Assembly (NCBI GenBank): GCA_009363875.1
Contig: CM018691.1
Location: 37,735,446 to 37,799,445, forward strand
From: Mikania micrantha
Lineage: Eukaryota > Streptophyta > Magnoliopsida > Asterales > Asteraceae
Length of the DNA: 64,000 nucleotides
Direction of reading: 5' to 3'
The notes beneath the pieces are model-generated. The model was given only the letters and a program-made list of their open reading frames with translations, searched no databases and was not told the origin of the DNA. The position numbers and the translations under genes were made by a program. Position 1 is the stretch's first letter; each line of letters opens with the position of its first letter. Positions 1 to 11,063 of this stretch are shown one piece after another.

Positions 1-357
1 TCCTTCAACACCACTAAAGCTTGGCGGTTTGCATCCTACGAATGACTTGTAGGAACAGTCTGAAGTCGTGCCGGTGTTTCCACTAGCTTCCCCCGTAGTA
101 TGCCCAGAGTTGTTACCGTGGCCTTGAATTCAGTTGATCATCTCCAGAAGAATATCCTTCAGCTGGTTTGTCAGCTGACTACTCGATAATGTTGCCAAGG
201 AAACAGTAGCAGGATCCAGAACTAGAGTTGCATTCGGGTTAGGAGGAGGGTTTAGTGGAGGAGGAGGTGGCGGTGGTGAATCAGGTGGTGTAGGTGTCGA
301 TGAGTGTGGTGATGGGTCGTGTGGTGGTGGTAGAGGTGTCTGTCTTCTAGGCGGCAT
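1..357 (-). pseudogene. Ty3/gypsy gag, 5' part, interrupted by a stop
   Basis: The gene reads leftwards off the window edge. An ATG at 357-355 opens a protein starting MPPRRQ, followed by a proline-rich stretch (residues about 7-45) and a short helix-like segment. A TGA at 132-130 interrupts it after 75 codons. The same frame stays open to base 1 and there shows the start of a retrotransposon capsid (spaced C-x-Y-K-x-F-x4-C-K-P, ending F-S-G-V-E-G). The leader and the M-x-PRRQ start resemble those of the gypsy element at 25440-26497, so I place it in the same broad family. The real gag product would bind RNA and form the particle. This copy is cut by the window edge and by the stop, so it is probably non-functional. 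Confidence 0.75.
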
Positions 358-511
358 TCTGATCATAACCAAAAGGATATTGGTTAGTGCAGTGATCGAA
401 TGCAGAAGACACAATGCAATCCTAAATCCTATGTTCTCTACATGAGGTCCCTAAGTTATAGTCTAGGCCAAACCGTTCAAGTAAATGACCTATTATTTTC
501 TATAATCTTGA

Positions 512-523
512 GCTTTGATATCA
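512..523 (-). promoter_or_regulatory. Degenerate primer binding site (initiator tRNA-Met type)
   Basis: On the minus strand TGATATCAAAGC lies three bases inside the LTR end. It matches the usual plant PBS TGGTATCAGAGC at 10 of 12 positions. It marks the LTR/internal boundary of this element. Confidence 0.7.
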
Positions 524-526
524 ATC

Positions 527-796
527 TGTCACACCCCGCCTCGTTTTACCAGCAATATTGTCCGCTTTGCCAAATTATAGCTCACGGCTTTGCTTTTGGT
601 CTCCCAGGTGAAAACTTCCCAGAGGGCCACCCATCCTGGATTGTTGTCACTTGAGCACGCTTAACTATGGAGTTCTCCTCTCAACCACTACCATTAAGCC
701 CCAAAACGCGTTGTTGGTATAAGAGGCGAGTTATTACATATGAACCAAGGATCTCTCCTGTCCACGGCCGATGTGGGATTTGCCTAAGGTGTCACA
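527..796 (-). mobile_element. 5S-rRNA-derived LTR (Cassandra type), 270 bp
   Basis: Read on the minus strand, it starts TGTGACACC and ends GGTGTGACA, followed directly by a PBS. Between 676 and 614 it contains a stretch clearly related to plant 5S rRNA: AGAACTCC, then AGTTAAGCGTGCT (box A region), then AGGATGGGTG (box C region) and CTGGGAAGT, in the 5S order and at about 5S spacing. Such 5S-bearing short LTRs are the hallmark of Cassandra TRIM elements, which are non-coding. Here the LTR is joined to a gypsy-type leader and gag, which is not typical. The LTR-like ends, PBS and 5S similarity are seen in the sequence; the Cassandra assignment is from family knowledge. Confidence 0.8.
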
Positions 797-805
797 TATA
801 GATAC

Positions 806-1234
806 TAGGAGTGTTCACGGTCTGGTTCCAAACTACGAAACCATCCAAACTGTTCATCGGTTCGGTTTCACGTTTGGTTATTTTCAAACATTCTGTCGGT
901 CGGTTTCAAAAGTTTAAGGCTGTAAATAATGGTTTGGTTTACGGTTTTCATAAAAAACCGGTCGTAAAAAACCGGACTGAACCGTATATGTGTGTGCACA
1001 TGTATATATAAATATATATATACACACGTATATACACATAGATATATCCATATATACCCATATATATGCGTATATAGATGTTTATACATGTGTGTATGCA
1101 CATATTGAGTTCTTGATTTATTCGCAATTTAAAAAAAATACATATGAACTTTCAGTAAATAGTCCGTGTTGAACTTAACGGTTTCGTTGCGGTTCCATTT
1201 AAAAACCGTAGAAACTGGATCACAAACACCCCTA
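806..1234. mobile_element. hAT-type MITE, 429 bp, perfect 8-bp TSD
   Basis: The ends are TAGGAGTGTTCA and AAACACCCCTA, imperfect inverted repeats of the common plant AGGGGTGTTC type. The element is flanked by ATAGATAC at 798-805 and again at 1235-1242, the 8-bp duplication expected of hAT transposons. The interior is GGTTCGGTTT-like sequence plus a TA/CA-rich microsatellite (about 985-1105). There is no transposase, so it is non-autonomous. Confidence 0.88.
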
Positions 1235-1394
1235 ATAGATACTATGCCAAATACAAAACCGCAAATAAAAAAACATATAGCAATGATTGTCTCTAAGTCG
1301 TAAAAATAACGTTTCCCCATGTAAAAGCAATATCGACTCTACACTTTACAACCTGAAAGTGTACCATCAAGAATCTTGATTACAAACACAGTTG

Positions 1395-1809
1395 TGTTAG
1401 AAATAAATAATTAAATATATTTATGGCCCTCATGATTATTTATCTAATTGATCAATTATTTAAATACCCATTTAGATAGGTGATTACTTGATGGACGTAA
1501 TTACCCTTAATGTCCTAATTAGGGTTTCCCCTTGGGTGCACATATAAATAAGAGATAATTAGCTCATAATAAGAGTTGCTTAACATCACATCATCTTCTC
1601 CTCACAAGAGAGAATTCGTGACCTCTCACCGAGCTCTCCTAATCCATCCTAATCGTGCACCCTAAACGGGAACCCGGTCGGATCATCTCTCAGGAATCAT
1701 GTCTGGAATCAACAATGCGTTCACTGGATTAACAGGTTTCATCTAATCTCTATTTCATTATTGATTTCGTGTTCATGTTTAAATCTAAATAAAAGGAATC
1801 GATCCAACA
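1395..1809 (+). mobile_element. Copia-type solo LTR, 415 bp, TSD AGTTG
   Basis: Starts TGTTAGAAAT and ends CCAACA. It is flanked on both sides by AGTTG (1390-1394 and 1810-1814). A TATAAATA box at 1543-1550 fits plus orientation. No internal domain is present, so it is a solo LTR left by recombination. The 5-bp TSD and TG...CA ends are direct evidence; copia rather than gypsy is inferred from LTR length and the TGTTAG...CAACA ends. Confidence 0.85.
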
Positions 1810-1814
1810 AGTTG

Positions 1815-2091
1815 TAGTAATACATATGGCGTCAATAAAAAATACATAACAAAAACATTAAAAACTTTTAAAAAATAAATATGCAAGAGCAAAAATAATA
1901 AGAAAGAAAAGACAAACATATATAGATACTATTCATAAGCCATGCATTTTAGTTCGTATATATAATTTTATTATTGGATTCAAACATTATACATATACAT
2001 AATAACATTTAAATCGTATTACAACAAGTGAAAGACATTTTATTGATATACAATCTTACACAATCATACATAAAAGGACATATTACTTGTT
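1815..2091 (-). other. 3' flank of the coatomer-like gene
   Basis: AT-rich sequence immediately downstream of the coatomer-like stop codon, probably including its 3' UTR. I see no further coatomer exons here or to the left, so the gene really ends after the propeller. Confidence 0.5.
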
Positions 2092-4326
2092 CTAACAACC
2101 CACAGAGTTGAACTCACCAACAAGTATCCCTTCATCACATCCAATGATAACCCTGTATGCATAAAAGAAACATGAGCTTTTTTAACAAAATAATCAAATG
2201 TGTTATGCAAAAGTCCTAAGTTACTTACTCGGACGAGTCTTTTATAAATGCGATAGCCCAAACCCTACCAAGTTCAGAGGTATATACATGGTCTAAGTTG
2301 TAAGTTTTCATGTTCCAAACACACATGGTTTGGTCTTCAGATCCAGTAATAATAAAACTTGCATCAAGTTTAACACGTTGTAATGAAGTAACATTATTCG
2401 TGTGGCCTTCAAGAGTTTGGACACAAGCCATAGATTCATAGTCCCACACCTAATTAGTGTTCATATCATAGACACCACAAAAAGGGTTATTTACTTTTGA
2501 CTAGAGCAATTCAACGACTTAAATAAAATCAATTTAAAAGGTAAAACACTTTGATACATACCTTAATAGTATGATCATCAGATCCTGTGAGAATGTATAG
2601 CTTTTCGTCAGCCTCAAAAAATTCCACGGAATTAACTCCTTCACTATGACCATTATTTGATGAAAGTGGATCCAAAGATCCAATATCCCAAAACTTGTAT
2701 CATAAAAAAATAAAAGGTTTAGAATGATAAACATGTTAATCAATATAATATACACAAGCGTGTTTATTGTTATATTGTACAATGAAATCTATAATACCTT
2801 TATTGTATGATCAAGTGATGCACTTGCAAAAACATTGGTGTCTCTTGGGTTAAATGCCAATTGCATGACATAATGTTCATGTCCTTGAAATGTTTTGGTG
2901 CATTCCCAACCTTTCTCCCAATCCCATAACTTAATCTCTTTGTCGTCCGATGCAGAAAGTAAGTACGGGTTACTTGGATGCACAATCAAGGACCTAATGA
3001 AGTCGGAATGTGCCTTGAATTCAACAATATTTTCCATCGTATTATAGTTATACACGCGAATAATCCCATCATCAGCTCCAATGACAATCCATTCTTTGCG
3101 CGCGATAAACTTTGCGCTTCGTACTACAAACAAACACAATTCAATTCAATTCACATGAAACTATATATGTTTAGGAAAAATTTTAGGCATTTTTTATTGA
3201 AAACAATATATTGTTTTGTATAGTATTTTTCAAACAAAAAGTTATTTAAGTACCACGTGATTTGGAGATTTCAAACGTCTTCTCAGTTACCTGTATAAAA
3301 CACATTACATATAAGTAAATGCTTATCTAGGATTTAATAAAATTTACAAGATGAAGGAAATTTTGTTGTATGATATAATATATATACTAATAGTTATTTT
3401 GTTAGAAACCAGAAGATTTTAGTCCAAACGTTAAATGGGGTGCAACTTGTAAGACATGGCTATTTTTGTGATTAAACCTTTGTTATATAAATGAAAGAAG
3501 TTAGAAAACTGCGCTAGAAAGAAGGTTGCTTACTTGAGATCGATAGTTCCAAACACAAACATTCCCAGAATGCATACCTAATAAAACCCTATAGAAAAAC
3601 AAAAATGTTATAAAACATACTTGAGTTTATTTTTAAAATTTTAAATTGCAACGAGTTAACAAATGAGTTTAATACCATGACTCAGTAGGATGCAAGTCGA
3701 TTGACTTTACTCTCTCTGATCTTCTTTCAAATGTTTTCTGTAACCAAAACCAAACAAACATAAAAAAGTTACAAAAACATGTCTTATAACTAGAAGTTCC
3801 ATGCACAGAAAATATGAAGAATGCTATAATTTACCTTAATCTGGACAGTAGAACTCTATTAATGTACATTTGCATGTTAGCATCCCGGAAAAATAAAACA
3901 AAAGAAAAAAACAATACATAATAATTAGTGAAAGTTGCACATCTAAACGATATATACATGTATATATAAATACACATATACAATTATACATACATATATA
4001 TGGTTTTTATCAAAAATGTCCAAAAACATTGACTAGGAAAGATATTATTGTGCTAGAAAGATATGAGTTGGTTTTGGTTTAATATTAGTTTAAACCGAAA
4101 AGCTTAATTTGTTTTTATCTCATGGACTCAAAACCAAACGGTAACACCATTGAGATATAATCCGGTTTTGGTTTGGAATAGGTTTAAACCAAAAACCTTG
4201 ATTATCTCATATCATAGAACCAGAATCGTATCATATGTTACAAGTGTACCAAAAACATATGATCCGGTTCTGGTTTACCAATAACTAAATGTTAGTAGAA
4301 ACGCTAAGAAAGAGGTAGCTAACCAT
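2092..4326 (-). CDS. Coatomer beta-prime-like WD40 protein, propeller only (300 aa)
   Basis: Nine exons read right to left: 4326-4324 (ATG), 3840-3835 (6-base microexon), 3737-3676, 3588-3534, 3290-3254, 3123-2798, 2693-2562, 2449-2229 and 2152-2092. All introns are GT-AG and phases agree, giving 903 nt and 300 residues ending in TAG. The protein follows the first WD40 propeller of beta'-COP (COPB2): SERVKS.DLHPTE near residue 10, VRSAKF.ARK, IRVYNYNTM, SASDD...IKLWDWEKGW, GSDDHTIK, VQTLEGHTNNV and RVWAIAFIK. Beta'-COP is part of the COPI coat for Golgi-to-ER vesicles and is about 900 residues. This protein stops where the first propeller ends and lacks the second propeller and alpha-solenoid. 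The TATA box upstream and clean frame argue for a living gene or a very recent pseudogene. The start (ATG plus microexon) is the least certain part. Confidence 0.82.
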
Positions 4327-4410
4327 TTTTGTTGAATATTGAAAATATGATGAAGAGGAAGATGATGAATGAGCGTTGGGTTGTGGGTTTAAGTTGTGGC
4401 AGGGAACATG

Positions 4411-4420
4411 TTATATAGGG
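4411..4420 (-). promoter_or_regulatory. TATA box of the coatomer-like gene
   Basis: CCCTATATAA on the minus strand, about 85 bases upstream of the ATG at 4326. The spacing suits a short 5' UTR. Confidence 0.6.
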
Positions 4421-5176
4421 TGTGGAAGCTTAATTTGCACGGAAGCCTTTGGAAGCTGTTGTCATATTTGACTCAAGTCCCATGTTGTCACTCGATTCTT
4501 TCTAACCGTTGATTAAAAATATCAAAGATATTAACGGTGAGGATGGGTTATCTTTCAGATGCAACCTAGACGTGGGAGAGTGCGTGGAAGACTAAGTTGA
4601 TTGAAATTTTCAACGATGTCTTTTTTTTTGAATTATTTTTCAAACTTTGTTTACGATTTTTCAATTATAGAAATTGTGGATTTTGTTAACAATAATAATC
4701 ATGGAATTTAGTTGAATACATGTGATAACTTGTAACAATCTTGATATAAAATAAGATAAATGAGTTGGTTTGGAATTGTAATATTGTATTTTGTGTTAAA
4801 ATCGGTGGCATCATAGGATAGAAAGATTGAGATGTGTAAGATATTAACACAGTATATACCAAGATGGGTAACTTAAAAACAATGAAAATATAATAAATTC
4901 AAACAATAAATTATCAATAACATATGTGATGACAAATTAATAAAGGTTATGCAAATAAACTATTTGTTTACTTACAAGTTACAAGCTATTTTAAATTGAA
5001 ATAGATTAAGGTTTTTTAAAAGGACTCATTTAAACCCAAACTTATTTTACTTAAAATTATCTTAACCCGCCCCCATCCTGGCTGGAATCCGTTCTAACAT
5101 GTTCTCCAAACCGACCCGGCTCATTTTGGGAGTGTTACACATGATAAGAGTACGTAAGCAGAAAACGCATAATAAT
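4421..5176. other. Intergenic, no gene seen
   Basis: AT-rich sequence upstream of the coatomer-like promoter. I see no coding region, RNA gene or transposon ends. Confidence 0.5.
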
Positions 5177-5501
5177 CAATGTTTTGAAAACCGGACCGAC
5201 TGGCCGGTCGGACCGGGAACCGGTGGTCGGACCGGTCCGGTTAAGGGTTCTAGACCGTTTTTGGGTGAACCGGCCGGTCAGACCGGCGAACCGGGGGTCG
5301 GACCGGAAAACCGGTGGTCGGACCGGTGGTTGAACCGGTTTTTTTTAATTTTTAATTTTATTTATTTTATATATATATATATCTTTATAAAATGTTTATA
5401 AAATTGCCCGGTTCTTAAATCCGGTTCGACCGGTACGACCGGTCGGACCTCTGACCGGTAAGGAGACCGGTTCGACGTCCGGTCCGGTTCTGAAAACATT
5501 G
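5177..5501. mobile_element. hAT-type MITE of the CAATGTTTT-GAAAACCGG family
   Basis: Inverted ends CAATGTTTTGAAAACCGG and CCGGTTCTGAAAACATTG. The interior is rich in CCGGTCGGACCGG-like words. The flanks CATAATAA and CATAATAT (7 of 8 equal) look like a decayed 8-bp TSD. The same terminal sequence bounds the element at 48932-49426, so these are two members of one family. Confidence 0.78.
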
Positions 5502-5776
5502 CATAATATAGTCAGAATTATTGTTTGTAGATTTTAATCTTTTAGACTGACTTTGTTAAAAATATATTTTTCCATATATAATTTATAATTATCACTCAAA
5601 TATCTATCATCAATCCAATTATTGATATTTGAATTCACTTCTAACTTCATTACCAGAACCATGCTGGTTATTATATATTAAAAACTTCAAGGAAAAATTT
5701 GCCTCTAGTCTTTGATGTTTGAAGGTTTTTATGCTTGAAAGTATTTTCATATTAGGTTTTTAAATTTTAATAAGAG

Positions 5777-6053
5777 TAAATTGCTGAGATGATTCGTGTG
5801 TTTTGTAAGGATTTTACTCTTAGTCCTTATGTTTTATAAATTACCTATATGGTCCATAACTTTCAACATTTGTAATGTATATAGTCTTTAAGTGAGAGTA
5901 ATTTGATCATGCATGTGAAGGTAATAATTTGATGACTTAAAGATTTTATGTATTTATATATAAAAGTTTGATAACATATGAGTAATTTCTGAAAGTTAGG
6001 GATTAAAAGTGAAATATTAACGACTTATAGGAACTCTATCAGTAATTTATTTA
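5777..6053. repeat. Possible degenerate foldback element
   Basis: The left arm (TAAATTGCTGAGATGATT...) and the right arm, read in reverse complement (TAAATTACTGATAGAGTT...), are similar over roughly 50 bases with mismatches. No TSD could be confirmed. The rest of 5502-6535 shows no gene. Confidence 0.4.
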
Positions 6054-6535
6054 TATTTAATAATTACATAAATAATATCTAATCTTAACATCGACTCTTT
6101 CTTCTAATTATCGTTAGAAAAGCTGGTTAAACTTATTTTAAAAACACAATTTAGCCTTGTCTTTGTTATCCACCACCATGAAACCATCATTGTCAATTTG
6201 TCATCACACATGTTCAAGTCACCCTTCTCCACCATCCTCAATTTTCAACATTTGCCTTACTACACCCTTCCTGATTATAACCACTCTTTCCTAAGATATT
6301 CAGATTTGTACACTTTTCTTTGCCACCCAACCACTGCCGTTAAAAATATACTATGGAACTGTTAGATATTCTATTTTAATTTAATTAATTTTGTTAAACA
6401 ATGTAAATTATGAAATTCATTAAACAAATTGGGTATGGCTTTGCACAAGGGCATCATTTTTGGTAGAAAACTTAAGGAATGTGTGTTAATATCAAGACAT
6501 TTATGTAGTGTCGTTTTGATCAAACAGTTATAATT

Positions 6536-6783
6536 TATGTTTTGTATTAAAAGCAATGCAATGTCTGACATCTTATTTTCCGCCGCATTATAAAACATTT
6601 TATTCCGCTGCACAACTCATATTATTCAGCTGCTTATTTAATTAAACTGTTTGGTTGAATTTATGTCAAACAATGTATTTCGAAAACGCATATAGAGTTG
6701 TTCTATATGACTATGAGCTGCGATTTTAGTCACGTCACACCCATGTGGACTGACTCCACACGTGGGAATTTGGGGGTGTGACA
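6536..6783 (+). mobile_element. 3' end of a gypsy LTR (truncated)
   Basis: Resembles the last ~250 bases of the inner gypsy LTR (13790-14027): the TTATTTTCCGC and TTCCGCTGCA words, GTCAAACA, AACGCATATAGAGTTGTTC and the terminal GGGAATTTGGGGGTGTGACA. It ends exactly where copia-derived sequence begins. The upstream part of the LTR is not recognisable. Confidence 0.75.
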
Positions 6784-7282
6784 CAATTGAAGGCCATTAA
6801 AGTTTATATTGACGCAATTATCTTTTGTGCAAGAACTTGTTAAAGATAAATATTTGTACAGAGTATATTATGACATCTATAATGCTAGCAAACTCTCTTA
6901 CAAAAGGTATACCGCCTATAACTTTTAAAGAACTTGTAGTAATATGAGTTTGTGATAATTGCTACTTACTTTTAAGGCTCATTGATGTATCATGAAATTG
7001 TCACTTAATAGGTACCATAATATATGCATGTGACTATATTCATAATTTGTCTATAAATACGTTTGTCTATATATAATTGTGCACCCTTATGTAATTATTA
7101 GACAAACTTTAAGTATCACTCCCTAATTAATGGCGAATTGGATTAATGAAGTCATAAGCTTTATAAGAGTGCTAACGTATAATTGGTATGGGTCACATGT
7201 TGAAAATAACATGCTTGAACGTATCTTTTTACATTAGTGTTATTATGAAGTTTTGGCTTACTAATATGGCCAAGTGGTAGAA
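6784..7282 (+). pseudogene. Copia pol 3' end (RNase H tail) relic
   Basis: Short stretches match the extreme C terminus of copia polyproteins: FVQELVKDK in one frame near 6820-6850, then LANSLTKGIPP near 6890-6925 in another frame (family pattern L-A-D-P-L-T-K-G). The rest is frameshifted and non-coding. The stretch CCAAGTGGTAGAA just before 7283 looks like a mutated polypurine tract, which places the adjoining LTR at the 3' end of this plus-strand element. Its 5' portion is missing. Confidence 0.65.
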
Positions 7283-7758
7283 TGTTGGAATTTATTTCAT
7301 AATATGGCCTTGTGACTATTTGATAAGTTAGTTTAATATTAAGTTCTGGTAATTAACCAATAAGCCCTTATGTATAAGTTGATGCAATTATCAATTTATT
7401 GATAATTGCATTATAGTCCCTCATGGCAACATTTTGATGGACAATATTGCCCTTACATGAAACTATAAATACGGAGGCAACTAAACTAATTCTTCTTAAT
7501 GTCCAAATAATCATATCACTTACATAATGAAATCTCTAATCAAATTCATGAGAAGTAAGGAAGAACACCATACATAAGATTTCTCCATCATAACTTGGAC
7601 ATGAAAGAAGATTAGAGAATCACTACAATGATATCATCATCAAGAACATGAAATCAAACCTCAAACAAGTTCTCAATTCCTTCACAACGGGTATGTTTGT
7701 TTATGTTTATTTTATTGAATTGATTAACGATCCGCTCATAATGTTGAAATAATCAACA
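7283..7758 (+). mobile_element. Copia 3' LTR, 476 bp
   Basis: Starts TGTTGGAATT and ends AATCAACA, with TATAAATA at 7464-7471 in plus orientation and a PPT-like tract just before it. The left and right flanks (TAGAA and ATCGG) do not match, as expected if this is the 3' LTR of an element whose 5' half is gone. Its right edge abuts the protease fragment of a different, minus-strand copia element. Confidence 0.75.
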
Positions 7759-7969
7759 ATCGGGTCCTCCGTATTCCGAGAGTTTATGGAGAGATTCGTG
7801 ATCGGAGATGACATGATGAGAAGCACCGGTGTCAAGCATCCATTGAGGAACTATGGTAGTTGGGCGAGTAGAAGAAGTGTTGATCATGGGAGCCGTTGAG
7901 AAAGAGGTACTAGTGATATTATTTTCTCGAAGAAAACGGGCTAACTTGCGACATTCCTTGGTATCATGA
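7759..7969 (-). pseudogene. Copia gag/protease fragment, left half of a split element
   Basis: Minus-strand frame with HDTKEC (second half of a CCHC zinc knuckle), RKLARFLRE and the copia protease active site WMLDTGASHH. The first half of the same knuckle lies 24.7 kb away at 32657 onwards. Removing the gypsy insertion and one CAGGG copy makes the two halves contiguous and in frame. The fragment is cut at its left end by the copia LTR at 7283-7758, so integrase and reverse transcriptase are missing. Confidence 0.85.
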
Positions 7970-7974
7970 CAGGG
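7970..7974. repeat. Target-site duplication CAGGG, left copy
   Basis: CAGGG here and at 32652-32656 flank the outer gypsy element exactly at its LTR ends. Confidence 0.92.
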
Positions 7975-8614
7975 TGTAACATCAGTGCCGGAAACGTCAC
8001 CGGAACAGTGATCCCTACAGTACATGAACAGTAAATCAGGTACATATTTCAGTTATCAATTGTATATCATTTTCATTTCATGCTATCAAATCACAGTTCA
8101 GATTTAATTCAGAAACGAAACTCAGAATCATGGTTCATCAGTCAGATAATTATCTGGCAATACAGAACCATCACATGATTATTTGTTAGGATTTTATTAT
8201 GTATAAACGTATGTGAGGCTTTACTGGACAAAACAACATGGATGTCGTTAGGTGAATGCTAAACCGACAGATTGTTCGTATAGGTGACGATCTGTACGAA
8301 TAACTCTGAAAGTTTAACGTTCTGAATGATGTCCAATAATTAGAAAACAATATTGAAAAGTATAGTTATCGCCGTGTTCGTACGGGTGACGATTCGAACG
8401 AATACGTGCGACGACCGTAAGATTCGATTTTAAACAGTAAATTAAATAATTTTGAAAACTTAAAAATAAATAAGATATTTAGTTAATTTACTAAGAATAA
8501 CCACCTAAAATAATTTTATAATTTCTATTTTAAAACCGTAACGTTTTTTTACGAAAAAAAACGAAATGAAACCGACACTGTTACGCGAACCGAACAACGA
8601 AAACGAACCCGAAC

Positions 8615-8640
8615 TCACCCGGGGTATAAATACCCGGAAT
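8615..8640 (+). promoter_or_regulatory. LTR promoter: TATA box inside a palindrome
   Basis: TATAAATA at 8625-8632 sits in CCGGGGTATAAATACCCGG, a nearly perfect inverted repeat, followed by a pyrimidine-rich region with TCTCTCTC tracts typical of plant transcription starts. The same block is at 29283-29304 in the 3' LTR. Confidence 0.7.
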
Positions 8641-9022
8641 GAGTCTTCTTCCTCATTCACCCTCTCCACTTTCTCTCTCTAAACTCAAAAACCCGGAACT
8701 TTCTCTCTCTAGAAATTCACACACTCTCTCTAAGATTTCTTCCTCATTTCTTGATGAAATCATGTGTTCTTGGTGTCAAAATCACCACCACAACTTGTAG
8801 ATCATAGAAGTACAACCGATCAGAGCTTAGATCCATCAGATTCGAGGTAAAATCCATGTTTTTACTCGGTTTTGAGGGTTTGAAAACCCTAATCTCGAAC
8901 CTTGCTTAGAACCGGCTAAACACTCTCCTAACCTTAGGGAACCCTTCACACACACCCTAGAACGAAGTGGAAACAAGTTGGTTACCATGGCAGGGAACCA
9001 AATCGTGAAGTGGGGGTGGTTG

Positions 9023-9400
9023 CAGCCACAAGGCTGCAAGGGCCGAATGGTGTTCATCCAGAAGGCCGAATGGCCATGTTTCCTCTATTCGGCCGAATGA
9101 CCATCAACTGACCGGCGAATGACTGGGTCAGTCGGCTAGACCCATTCGCCCGAACCAGGTGCCTTTCGGTCATGTTCCTTTCGCCCATAGCTCTTTCGGC
9201 TAAGCCCATTCGGGCGGCACCTTCCCCATTCGACCGGCTTCTTCATTCTGTCGGCCTTAGTTCCAGCCACATTCGGCCAAAGTCATTCGGGCCAAGTACA
9301 TTCGATCGGCATAACCCTCACCCTATTCGGCAGTCACCTCTCATTCGGCTGAGTGGCTGGCTTGCTTCGGCCCAAACTCTCTTCGGCCAGTTAATTGACC
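9023..9400 (+). repeat. Irregular array of TTCGGCC-type motifs
   Basis: About 15 to 18 copies of (A/T)TTCGG(C/G) or its reverse complement, spaced 15-30 bases. They include a perfect 12-base palindrome ATTCGGCCGAAT at 9087-9098. The array lies 400-780 bases downstream of the TATA box, so in the transcribed leader. It is repeated at 29691-30068. The open frame it creates is a by-product, not a gene. Confidence 0.7.
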
Positions 9401-11063
9401 CATTTGATCGATTGAACTGATTGGGCTGCATTAGCATTCATGGGATTAGGATACTTGGGTACACGCATGGTGTGTGTGTGTATGTTGCATGCATGAGAAA
9501 CTATTCTCCTTGTGTGTGTGCATGAGGACTATATTAGGGTTCGATCCATGCAACCCAAAGTTGGATGGAACTTAAATTCAACACGGAGTTATCAAGAGCA
9601 AGAGTAACATGAATTCTCTATGATATAAATAATTAAGGCAACTATACGTTAATGTGGGGGATCATTACAAGTGGAATGAACTTAAGCCATAGAGATGGGT
9701 TAACGAAATTATAAGTTAGGGTTTCTATAACAAGGATTTTCGTGAAATCATGAAATCACCTAGGACAAATCATTCAAAGACGTTGATCAAATAATCATTT
9801 CGAAATCGAAAGATAGTTAATGGGCCCAAGGTGAATCAATTTGGATTAACACGAGCTCATCATGTGAAGTATAATTCTCTTAATTAAATGTTTTAATTAC
9901 ACTTTTCTCTTAAAATTAATTATGTTTTCATAAAATAAATTAAACTATAAATCTTATTAAAATAATTAAATGATTTATAAATAAAAGTTTAACTTAAAAT
10001 AAATTATCTTAAAAATGTGTTGAATAAGGACTTGTGATATAATTAAAATAAACCGTAATCATCTAGGGTTTAGTAGTTAATAATATGGGGACATGGGTCT
10101 ATTACGGGTAATAAGTTAGACTAAGTTAGATGAAGTCATAGAAACACATTAGAAACCTAGGACACTTAGTTGCACACCGAGACCAAACCCTAGTTACGAC
10201 AACTACCGTATGTACTTATCGTATTCGAATTCTTTTAAAACAACTCAGGGACTGAAGATACCTAGGCAACAATCAAAGAGTGCGCATATCTTTTGTGGTA
10301 ATTCATTTAAGAGCAACACAGGTGAGTTCATTGCCCCTTTTCTAACATTTTGTTTTAAAACGTGGGGCTGAGAAGCATGCGTAAACTGTTTTATTTAAAC
10401 TGTTTATTTAAATGCTTTTATTTATTATATGTTTACATATATATGTTTGTTGATACTCCTAGACTCCTGTCTAGGAAATTATTAAACAGATCAAATTATC
10501 AAGTTAATTAAATTACTCTTATGAGTAATACTTTAATTCTAAACTCTAATCAAACCCTTAGTCCATCAAACTTAAATTCAAGAACCTAAATGCAAAGTGA
10601 AATCAAAGAACTTAAAGATCATATTCTAAGAAACTTAACTCAGTGTGTGATCTGAGAACCAAGAATCATAATCATAAATCAAGTATCATTGTAAATCATG
10701 GGAATTCAAAAGATCAAGATCAAGAGACTCAAGGAATCAGAAATCATAAATGTGTGTGAATCATTATAATAATGAAATCATTATGATCTAATGAAATCAT
10801 TAATATTCAAGTTAAGGTGGATGTCATTTGTATAGGGAATCAAGACCACGTGTAACACACATATAAAGTCCCTTTCAGGTATAGAAGACTCTTGTAGTCA
10901 GGCTATACGGGCAATAACATGAACGATCAAATGAAATCAATATCAAAGTCAAATCAAGAGAATCAAGGACGATCAAGAACCAAAGGATATCCTTAAAGTC
11001 CCACTCAGATGCAGAAGACCATTGGGTCAGGTTGTAACGGGCAAAACATTAAAATCCCGCTCA

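Noticed and set aside
868..1172. Open frames on both strands across 868-1172
   Set aside because: They consist of TA/CA microsatellite translated as Y, I, H and T runs, inside an hAT MITE.
1..2091. Remaining exons of a full-length coatomer beta-prime gene
   Set aside because: No second propeller or solenoid motifs seen in any frame; the stop in the last exon directly follows the conserved end of the first propeller.
9172..9420. 82-codon frame with PFDR and HIRPKSFG repeats, and its copy at 29840-30088
   Set aside because: It is created by the TTCGG motif array inside the LTR; no domain, and the reading frame is incidental.
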